Source: Lateolabrax maculatus (Eukaryota; Chordata; Actinopteri; Acropomatiformes; Lateolabracidae). From it: a DNA stretch of 64,000 bases. The notes beneath the pieces are model-generated. The model did no database searches. It was not told the origin of the DNA and saw only the letters and a list, made by a program, of their open reading frames with translations. Below are positions 1-11,499 of this stretch, one piece after another. Every line of letters starts with the position of its first letter. Position 1 is the stretch's first letter. Made by a program: the position numbers and the translations under genes. Where the stretch lies: assembly GCA_031216445.1 (NCBI GenBank), contig CM062206.1:26618501-26682500 (forward strand), in the 5' to 3' direction.

Positions 1-472
1 AGTTTCTCCAGGTAAGGTAAGGGAAAGGGGTGGAAAATTCATACCACGGACACGTCCAATCTGGTGGTGTGGACCAGTGAACCAGTGAAAACAGGAGAAC
101 ACACACTGCCACATGGTAATTGTCTGTTAACACCAGTTTACCAAAGTGAAACTAGAGTGTTCCTTACTGTGACAACCACATACTGGTGTCGACATCCCAC
201 AACTTTTTTCATACAGTTTCAGTCATTTATATTTGTTTGGATGCACCAGGGCACACACCATTCCCTTTGTAGAAATAGGAAATGTAAAGAATTAGAAAGT
301 GACTGTGCTCAGTGGACCTTCATCTAAAGATAGCCTGTAAAGCTCAGACACATCATATCTCAGCAGAAGAGATCTTAACGGCTTCTGGTCTGTGAATAGG
401 CAGACTTTTTCCAATGTCCAGCCACAGGTCCTGGTGCTGTTACAGGGAGGAAAGGGCTTCAGTCTGCCATGG
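1..472. other. abhd18 3' UTR/downstream flank
   Basis: This lies downstream of the abhd18 stop codon, since the gene reads leftward. It probably holds the 3' UTR. I saw no clear AATAAA on the minus strand here, so the transcript end may lie outside the window or use a variant signal. No other feature is recognised; the 87-codon frame on the plus strand has no family resemblance. Confidence 0.4.
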
Positions 473-530
473 CTAGTGCAGGCTGGGATACTTCAGGCAG
501 AATCTGTTGAATGCATCGTATATGGCCTGT
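473..530 (-). CDS. abhd18: abhd18 coding exon 13 (terminal)
   Basis: Completes Arg418 and encodes residues 419-436 (QAIYDAFNRFCLKYPSLH) with stop TAG at 475-473. Acceptor AATTTACAG|A. Confidence 0.95.
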
Positions 531-3500
531 CTGTAAATTAAAACAGACATGCAATCAATTCTAAAACAACACAGCAAGAGGTAGCATGAAATTGAAAAGA
601 TCATGTACAAAAATCAATGTAGTCTGTGAAACACAGTATGGGACTTGACCACCTCTAGTCTGAATTTGTTCTTTTTCCCATGCAAAAAGTATTCCATTCA
701 TGTTAATCAACAGCTGTTTGACACAATGTCAACACAAATGCAACATAATCATTTTTATAAGGACTGGCTTTATTGTAAAATCAAGTGCTCAGAGTTCTGT
801 ATACTGTACAATTTTTGGACTTAGGTAATGTCAAGTCCCACGTCAAGTGTACTGTAACTGCTAAACTTTGTGCTTTGAGTCCTCAACAAGCTCTTCACCT
901 AATTTAATATGATTTTACAGAAGTACATTTACAGAAATAAAAAAAATGCTTTTGAAAATGTATTATGTATTAATCTGTTATTCCTGTGGTCTGGAGTTCA
1001 AATCCTTTATCAGATGCATTTGAAAAAAATGATTTGAATTGCGTAAATATTCAAATATTACAGATTCAAGAAGTCTGATGTCTGATGTGTAGTTTTTGTT
1101 GGCAATAGAAAGTTCATGAGACAGTTTTGAATGTCTAATTAATGTTGGCAATCAGCCGCTACAACCTGCACATTAAGTGGGCAGCAGAAGATATTGGTCC
1201 AGAAGATATGTGAAAATGATGTTCAACCTTTTCGTAAAAGCATGAAACTTAGTACACTTGTACAGTTTGGGGCCTTGAACATTTTCAGAAATGCGCAACG
1301 CTTTATGGCACTACGTTGCACGACAAGGGACGTCACAAAAGTAAAATGAAAAGTAGTCTTTTCACCTCAGTAGAAGCCATGTTTTTTTTCCTCTCCATCT
1401 AATTTTGTGTCGTTGTCTGTTACCCTTTGAATAGTGTTTCTTTCCCGTTTCCCCAGCGGCCTCTGCTGCTGCTCAGAAAAAGTTAAATAATGTTGCTTTA
1501 AGCTAAGTTGTCAAGGTCATACTGAATATTGTTCTACACAACATGAATGCGACAGACATGATATTATTAAGTCTAGCCTAGGTTCTCAGATACTTCTCAC
1601 AACGTCACTAAATTCAGTTATTATGGTTATGGCGGAAATTAAAATGGTGGCCATTAGGCATTTTTGCAATGGCTGAATTTCTGAAAATGTTCAGGGCCAC
1701 AAACTGTACATATGTGACTGTAGTCCACACCTCTGGGCTTTACTCTGTCACATATGACCTGTTGCTACTAGTAAGAGAGAGTGATGAAAGTGTGACAGGG
1801 TTTTACAAGCTAATCATTGTACTGAACATTTACTCTTACAAAATGGCAGTACTTCAACACTCACCAACCCAGTTTGCTGTCTTGTAAGCTACACACCTGA
1901 TACCTAACCATACACATCATTTGATATTCTTTAGTCAGTTTACCTGAAGATGTTCTGTTTAAACAGGTATGCACTGATGTGTCCCCCATTCAGATATCTG
2001 ACTTCACATCCTGGCCAGATCTCCTGCAGACTTAGGACTCCTGTACGAGGGATGTAAGCGTCCTCTTTGGCCTGGACCACAATGATGAGACTGGTGTCTA
2101 CAGGGACTAGGACAGATGGAAGGATAGATCCAGATATTTATTCATTTATATCACACATAAATAGTATCACTGTTATGAGGATGATGTGAAAATTTATTAA
2201 AAACTAGTGGCAACTTTCATCAGGTATTATCTTGTCTGTCAGAATTTTTTTGGTCCTGCAAAGTCTATCCCAATTTTACAAAAACATCTTAGCTCTCTGT
2301 TTACAAATGGAAACCTGCAGCCCTAATCCTGGGTGTAATATTTGACCTTGAACTTTTGTTTGAAAATCAAAATCATTTTTATCAAGGAACACCTGAAAGA
2401 ACAGGTCTTTTCTCTCTCACTCTTGCTTTTTTATCATCTGGGTGAGATTATTGTAATTCATTGCACTAATTAAGCACACACACCATTTTACTTCCAACAT
2501 GTCTAAAATCTGTTTTATTATTATTCTTGTATTTATCTGATATTGTTGGATGTTTTATTACATTTTATTTTTGTATTATTTGTAATTGTCTGATTTTATG
2601 TAATGTCAAAACAAGTTGTGTCAAAAGATATCCATCAGGACTCCCTGGCTTCCTGAAGAATACAAATCTTTGTGACAGGCCTGTCCAGGAAGCTTGTCCT
2701 GGCACAAGTCCTCTCTCATCTGGACCAGCTTCAATGACTATCCCTATGATCCAAGAGTTACAGGGTGCTGTGTTGTCAACAACTAGGACAATGACTCCAG
2801 GAACCAAATCATGCTCGACTCTGGTCTACTTCTGACGTTCCTGGAGCTGTGACAGCTATTCCTTTGTCCATATTTCCAAAACAAATTAGACATATGTCTA
2901 ATTTGTTTTTTAGACATATGTCTAATTTGTTTTGATATTGTATGGTGTCTGTGTATGGTGTCCACGGATGAAAAGAAGTACAGTATACTGTACTTGTTTC
3001 CATCTGTGGACACCATACAATATCTCTTTCTGAGAGAGACCAGAGGGCTGTACTATGAAAGCAGGATTTGGGCTTATAAAATCACTCCCCACTGACCAAT
3101 TAATGGTCCTGTGGAGCTCCGTGCATGGATCATGGGAGGGTCTCTTACGGGTAAGAGTGTTCAGAGACTGGAAAAGCCCTTTGGCTTTCCCTGATGATTT
3201 ATATGAGAGGTAGATTCTGGTCGGAGGAAATTATGATCTGTGTCAGCGTCTTGAGCCGTATGTTGCCATTCATAGTCGTCCACTCCCGCAGACTGTAGCA
3301 TTGTATTGCGTTACTTTACATTATTGCAGAAAGCAGCTGCCACCTGTCGTCTTCATTTCATTTTTCACAGTAATGGTTTAACACTTTTAATCAGCTGGAA
3401 GGAAGTAGGCAGGAGAAGCAGGGAAATGTGGTCTGATTGTGCAAAGTGGGGGCGAGGGAGGGCTTAATAGCTGCCAGGAATATTCATGTAAACATGGTCC

Positions 3501-6500
3501 AGGGTATTGTTTCCCCTGGTGGGATTTGGACATGCTTGAAGGATTTAGGTAAAACCAGTTCTGAGGTCTGTTTGATTAAAGTTGCCAGCTACAATAAAAA
3601 TACCATCCAGATGATTTGTCATGTGACTGCTGATGACCTCATATAGTTCCTGTAGTGAATTTTTTAAATTTGTGCTAATGAGATCACCTCAGCTTTGACG
3701 TTCATTTCTGTGATGTCATTTTATGACATTGTAGACTATAATAATTGTAGACTCTGATTCTTTTATATCTATCAATATATATTTGTTTGATCCAGCACCT
3801 ATGACAGTATTGTGATATTTGCTTTCTTCTGTGTTATAGTACTAATCAGAAACATTGCCTGTAGATCTGTCTGCTGCACCATGAAACTTACCAGAGAAGT
3901 TGGCCATGTGTGTGCATTCGTCCATTACTCCCTTCATGAAGCTCATAGACTCTCTATGTAATGAAGGCCGACAGCATTTGGCTGAATCTGTCTTCTTCCC
4001 AAGCAGTGTGTTGTTTGCATATTGGTTTCTTTAATAATAAAAAAAAAAAAAAAAAAAGGATTTTAGACGAAACCTAAATGATGAAAAAGTGACACTGGAG
4101 TGATAACTGTAAGGTCCTGTAAATTACAGGACACAATGATTTATAAGCAAGGATCATTGGTGCAACACAATATTTTGTTAAATAAGTGAAAGTAGGGTGC
4201 TTATTTTAATCTTTACACCGTGTTCCAAATTATTATGCAAATGATATTTTTCTATGATTGTTCTAAATAGTCGATGCAAATGACAGTCAGCATAATTTTC
4301 AAGTCATTGATTGAAATAGTTTAGATTTCAGTAAATATGACCTCCTAATGAATGTTATTGAACAAACCTCCCAATGATAACAGTATTTTTTTCAAAAATA
4401 AAAAAACTTAAAATGCACTGTTCCAAATTACTACGCACAACAGAGTTTCAAAACATTTTATAGATTGTAAAGAACTGAAAATGGTCATTTGTTGAATTTG
4501 CAGCATTAGGAGGTCATATTTACTGAAATCAAAACTATTTCAATCAAAAACATCTTAACAGGTCAAGTTACATTTTAACATAGGACCCCCGTATTTGATA
4601 GCAGCTTCACAATTCTTGCATCCATTGAACTTGTGAGTTTTTGGAGAGTTTCTGCTTGAATTTCTTTGCAGGATGTCAGAATAGCCTCCCAGAGCTGCTG
4701 TTTGGATGTGAACTGCCTCCTACCCTCATAGATATTTTGCTTGAGGATGCTCCAAAGGTTCTCAATAGGGTTGAGGTCAGGGGAGGATGGGGGCCACACC
4801 ATGAGTTTCTCTCCTTTTATGCCCATAGCAGCCAATGATGCAGAGGTATTCCTTGCAGCATGAGATGGTGCATTGTCATGCATGAAGATGATTTGGTTAC
4901 GGAAAGCACGGTTCTTCTTTTTGTACCATGGAAGAAAGTGGTCAGTCACAAACTCCACATACTTTTCAGAGGTCATTTTCACACCTTAAGGGGCCCTAAA
5001 GGGGCCAACCAGCTCTCTCCCCATGATTCCGGCCTAAAACATGACTGCCACCTCCTTGCTGACGTCGCAGCCTTGTTGGGACATGGTGGCCATCCACCAA
5101 CCATCCACTACTCCATCCATCTGGACCATCCAGAGTTGCACGGCACTCATTGGTGAACAAGACTGTTTCAAAATTAGTCTTCATGTATTTCTGGGCCCAC
5201 TGCAGCCGTTTCTGCTTGTGAGCATTGTTTAGGGGTGGCTGGATAGAAGGTTTATACATAACTGCCTCTGGAGGATCCTACACCTTGATGTTTGCAGGAC
5301 TCCAGAGGCACCAGCAGCTTCAAATACCTGTTTGCTGCTTTGTAATGGCATTTTAGCAGCTGCTCTCTTAATCCAATGTATTTCTCTGGCAGAAACCTTC
5401 CTCATTGTGCCTTTATCTACATGAACCCGTGTGTGCTCTGAATGAGCCACAAATCTCTTAACAGTACGATGATCATGCTTAAGTTTTCGTGAAATATCTA
5501 AGGTTTTCATACCTTGTCCAAGGCATCCAACTATTTCAGGCTTTTCAGCAGCAGAGAGATCCTTTTTCTTTCCCATATTGCTTGAAAATGTTGGTCTGCT
5601 TAATAATGTGGAACATCCTTCTTCAGTAGTTTTGCTTTAATTGGGCTCACCTGGCAAACTAATTATCACAGGTGTCTTGATTTCAGTGATCCAAAGAGCC
5701 CTGAGACACAATACCATCCATGAGTTTAATTGAAAAAACAAAATTTTTTATCTTTATGACACTTAAATACAATTTGCATAATAATTTGGAACGCAGTGTA
5801 GAAGTTGTTTGAAAAAACAGCTAAGAAAATTTAAACCTGTGGAAAACAATAATCTGTTGTTGGTTCAACAAAAATCACGCATATATCTAATACATAGAAT
5901 TCCCAAAGGCAAATCCCTTTATCAGATTTGCTTCTGATTTCTAATTATGTAGTCCATGTCCATAGTTGTACATAGTTAAATTACTGCCACTACAGTGATG
6001 ATGTTTGCCACCTGTGTAGTTGACAGTAGTTATTATTCACACATTTATACCAGAATAAACCCTGGTTTTACCCTCACCTTAATGATTTTGAAGTTAAAGA
6101 AAAAAACACTTACATATCTGATCAACTTGTTCCAGATCTTCACTGTATGATGTTAACAGTGAGTAAGATATTGAAACTGGTTTCCACACATGGTGCTTAG
6201 GGGTGTTACAAGGCAACAAGGCGATCACTACATAATCAAGGGGGACCACATGCCAGTTACAGACCCAGCAAGGATATGCTGGACCCTGTTACGGACCAGC
6301 CAGCAATTCTAGATGGCTACATCCGTACATCAAATCTGACAATACGTAAGATATATACATAATGACTAGGTGTTTACATCTATTCAACTTATCAATGTAT
6401 GCAGTAGTCATATATTTAGAATGTGTTTTGTCAGGTGAAGCATGTGGAACATAAAGTATGTCCAAAAAAGCAGAAGAGGATATTACAAACATGACCATGA

Positions 6501-9500
6501 TATTTGAAGCCTTGTCCTTAAGAAACTCACACATTCACATTCAGTAGCTTCTAGTCACAATAAATTAAATTGATTACCTTGGTAGAGTGCCCAAGCTCAT
6601 CCCATTGCTGTTCACAGATGATAACAACTGGTCTACTCTGTCTCCAGCCCCGCCCCCTTCAGTTCCAATCAACAAGCCACGTCCAGCCTCAGTTTCCCCT
6701 CCAGCTTTGCAGTTCTGGCCCACTGACACTCTATCATCTCCAGACAAGCCCAGCAAATGCTCTAAAGTGTCCACATTCTTCAGAAGGTCTGGACCCATCT
6801 TAAAGGAATCAGCCTGATAGATGTGGATACACAGACCAAAAGATAGATATAACATACTTATTGATGCTCGTGTGTTCATCTATGTTTTTGGTAAGGAGGG
6901 ATTCTTTCTCAAGTAGAATCCTTATTGCTGCTCTTATTCTTGGAGAGCTTCTTTTAAGAGCCAAAGCTAACAGCATAACCATTTGTTATAATTCCTTGAT
7001 GCAAGTTTCTCTGATTGAAATAATGAAACAATATTCATCACGTTACCAGAGCCCAATTGAGCTCCAAGATTAAGATATAAGAAAATATGGTCTGATTATT
7101 AAAAAAAAAGAAGAAAAATGTCATTTCATATTGACATTAAACAAAGAAAAAGCAATATGTCAGCATTTGTGAAGCTACAATAAGCAAATATTTACCATTA
7201 CTTGATAAGTATTTACCCTAGTCATAACTGATCAATTGTCTTATTACCCAACTTATCGATTCTGTACTTATAGTTTCCATATGCTAACTCATTAGCATTT
7301 TTAATATCCTTATCAAAGCCAAACTGTAACCTAGACAAGACATTTTCAATCACTATGTGAGTGTGTAAATAAACATTCAAGAAAAGTTCAAGGATAACAT
7401 ACCCCACAGTACTCCAGCAGCTTGATGATTTCTTCTTCATACACTGAATTAATGGCATACTGCTTCTCCAGCTCTGTCCAGTTCACTGCTTTACTCAGCA
7501 CTCCCTACACGTGCACACGCACACGCACACGCACACACACACACAGGTGGGTCATACTTACTGGGGCTTATAACATTAGGCCTGAGCATGGGATTCATTA
7601 TCATAGTTTGAATTCATTAAGGAAAATTCAAAGCAGCACAAGTGAAAATCAATATTTATGTGAATTCGGAAGGGTTCAGGGTGGAACCAGAAAGCCACAA
7701 TAAACCTTTCCTTGTTTGTATTTATGGTTCTTGGTATGTGATTTTCATAATCCAACTAATCAGGCTGCAGTTTGTTTGCACACTGTCACTTCCATCAACC
7801 AGCAAGGAGAGAAAAACTATGACAACTGAATATCTCCTTATTGATTTATGTCAAGTAGAGTGTGTTACCGTGGTAAAAACACTAGAGGCAGTAGACCAGG
7901 ACAAACAGGGAATCAGTGGGATGGGTTTCGGCCAGTTAGTCACTGCCAGGGACGCCATCTGGACACAAAGACACACAAGGCAAATATGATCTTTAGGATT
8001 AGGTGTTATATTGAACCCACTTGTACTTGTATGCGGACTTGCATGCAAAATATTTACTTTCAAAGTTTAAACAAGCTGCTGTTGACTATGGGTCCAAGGA
8101 TGACAAGCATGTTGAATAGTTATTTAGTGCAATACTGGTAGAATATATAGGTTTGATGAAAGGAAATCGAAGTGAAAACTGCTTCAAAAACAAAATGGCA
8201 TAATGTGTGCTGTTTTGGTGACTCACATATCCTCCCATGGAGATGCCAGTCATTCCTAGTGGCCAGTAACCTTCTCTCTCCAGCCAACGGAGAAGCACTG
8301 TTGACTCCAGGATCAAAGCCCCTCCCATCACAAACAGGTCTGACACATTCTTTAGACAGGACCGCCTAAAATACTCACAAATAATGTCCCTGTTTACTTT
8401 ACACTGAATTAATACTAGCTTTAAAGCAAAAGTCCACTGAAAATCTATCTTAGTATTTAACCAACATCCCCTGAAGTCTAGTCAGATGGCTCTGAACAGT
8501 TTGTAGTTTGATCCTTCATGGAGTAATTAGCCTGAATTTACAGCAGTAAATTGTAAAGCCACATTGTAAAGCCCCTTGAGGCAAATTTGTGATTTGTTCT
8601 ACACTACTTCTAGTGCAGTCGAGCTATGAGATGAGGAGTTGCACACAGAAGTAATGTATATAGTTTTGTTGGGGAGAAACTGTGAGTTTGGAACATACTG
8701 AACAGAGATCAACAGTGGAAAGGTCCGTTGTGCTTCAGGAGCGGTTTAAGAAGTTTTTTAGGACATTTTGATATCTTTTTTGCTATGACTCTGGGTCTCC
8801 TTTGAGATTCATTGTAACCGCTGTAAATTCAAGCTCATAGCACTGTTGTCCTCTGTGACACAGCAAGCTATAAACTCTTTAAAGCCTACAGTGGGTGAAT
8901 GGTTTAGTCTGGTGAGTGGAATAGATTTTCAGTGGAGTAAACAAAAGCTCTAGAGTTGCAACTGCAGGATAAGTGTTGCATTGGGTCCTCAGTCCAGTAT
9001 TTGACTCTTCTCTACTAGATTGTCCACACTTGTTACAGACTGCCACTAAGGCAGGGTATTGTACATTGGCCCTAAAAACACAACACACTATACCTTTAAA
9101 AAAAACACATGCAAATGAGAAAACAAAACCAAATACAGACACGGCTGGGACACGCTTGTTGTCCCACCAAAAAAAGGAACATTTTTGCTAATTTCCAACA
9201 CCAGCTACACCAAAAAGACTTCAATAACTTCATGAGTCACAAAGCTTTCCATTGCAAATCTGTTGTGAAATTGTTAAAGATGTTTCCTTCCTTTGCTTGT
9301 GTTTAGTCTATTTGAATGTCTTTTCTTAAGTTGGAGTGCGCTGAGCTCTCAGGGCCACCAAAGTATTGAAAAATTCAACATGACTGTGTTTCGTTCAATT
9401 AAAAAAAAAGGTTTTGTAGAAGAAACATGTTCAATTCAAGTTGTAATTCTGCTGCTGCATATGTTGATGAATATCTTGAATATCAGCTGATATATTGGAT

Positions 9501-10242
9501 TTTTTCCACACTCAACTATCAATATCTGTATTAACTTCATCTTTTGGGCAACACTGTATTCCAACCACAAATTCAGATTTCAGTTTATATTTCCCAAAAG
9601 GAACCAAAATAGGAGTCAAAATAGTTTGCAGGCTTCTCCTTTTAACATTTTCTTTTTTACATTTTCTCATTTTTGAAACTGAATAACTCGCTTTTATCTT
9701 CTTCCATCTGAAATTTAAAAACCAACCAATTGCCAAATTGGCAATCAATCACAAAAAACACTAGTGTGTGAATGGGAGTTAACTTACAGTTGGTCTTTGG
9801 GTTTACGATAGCCATGTAAAAGATCAGTCAAGGAATAAAAAAAACGGTCACAGACAGCATACATGACATAAAGATAACAAGAAGACACAAACATATAACC
9901 AGAAGATTAATTATTTCCTCTATCCAGTTCCGTGCATGTGTCTACTGCAGATAAGAGCATATTCTCTTTTATACTTACTGATTAATGTGCTTGTTTCATT
10001 CATTACACTCTTATTTTCTTCATCATTATTGTGTTTCCAAAGCACCAGCAGTGTTTGCCTGTTAGCCTATTAGGTATTCACACTTAAAGGGCCACTTCAT
10101 AATACACAATCAGACTGGTCTGTTATAAGCAGATGTGAAAAGACAACAGAAGGATATAATAAGGGTTCTCCAGAAGCAGTGAAGCCATTCCTGCCTCTTT
10201 GATCATAGGCCTGGCCATCAGGGTCCGTCGACGCCAGAAAAA

Positions 10243-10310
<68 letters not shown>

Positions 10311-11463
10311 TTAATACTAAAGAGACAGAAGGTACAGAGAAAGAGAATCAAATTAACATCATGATAGTCTGTCCAGGAATCTAATACTACAACGTGTTAG
10401 GGCCCAGATTATGCTACTAACTGATGTGGTTTTAAATCATTCCGAGAGCATGTACTGCATTTCTCTATAATCGGTATTCATCAGTGCCTGTAGGGATTTT
10501 CTTTTGTGTTCCTTCTTTGTTGTTGAAGTTTGTCTCTGCTAGCCAGCTCCACCTTTCTCGTGGGTTTTAACAGAAAATTACTTCCAAGTGAACACATGTA
10601 CCCAAAACCAAGCTTGTTGTTAAAGGGATAGTTCAGATTTTTAGAAATTAATACCCCAACCTTCCTTGGTTCTTCAGTATGGTTATGAATAAGCTTCAGT
10701 GTTATTTCAATACGAAATATTACATTTAATATTGGAGACATTATTCATATAAAAACTATGGAAAGGAACATAAACTAGAGAAACAAGGCCAATATCTTAT
10801 ATAGTATAGTATCTTATACAGCATTTTCTGTTTGGTAGGTGTTGCCTTTAGCCTGGGAACCAGACGAATCTGCAAGCTCATGTTTTATTTGCTCTGGCAG
10901 ATATGTCTGGCCCCTCTCCCATTCAAACTGATTTCGTAGTTTCAGGTATCTGGCTGAGCCAATCACAACCGTTTATCTAGTATGACTGACAGAGAGAAGG
11001 GCCATTCAGGCATCTTTGTAAATAACCAAAAAGGCGGCTGGCTACAGCAGCAGTATAAAACGGACAGGATGGCATTTCTTTGCTCTGATTGGTTGTCGCG
11101 CCCGTTGATAATGCCCCTTGGAAACCAAAAATGGACTGAGATGTTCCAGACTAATACGCATTTGTGAATTAGTCAGGCGATGCCAGGCTTGGTTGTCTTG
11201 TTACACTCAAGTTACGTTGAAGTTAAAAGGTTAAGAGCCTTACATGGTCTCCAGTCCCAGCCAAGTGAATACATACTGGTCTGTTCTTCTGCCACCTCTT
11301 GGGAACTATAAACTGGAACCTGAAACAACACACACACTGTGAAGACTCACTTGGATACCAATGGTTGGCAGTGTGATACTAAATAAACAAAGCTAGATGT
11401 GATAGTTAGTATTTAATGGTAGTGGTAGTTAGAAGGGGTAGAGTTTGTGCTGGTGTATTATTA

Positions 11464-11499
<36 letters not shown>

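Noticed and set aside
6570..6817. Pro/Ser-rich plus-strand frames
   Set aside because: Antisense of abhd18 exon 10.
10097..10351. 84-codon frame reading through abhd18 exon 5 and on into TC-rich sequence
   Set aside because: It mixes a GT repeat, exon 5 in a different frame and intron. The conserved protein needs the AT-AC intron instead.
10199..10384. Plus-strand frame of Thr-His repeats
   Set aside because: A translation of the CA microsatellite, not a gene. The same applies to frames at 33221, 39324, 62235 and 63470.
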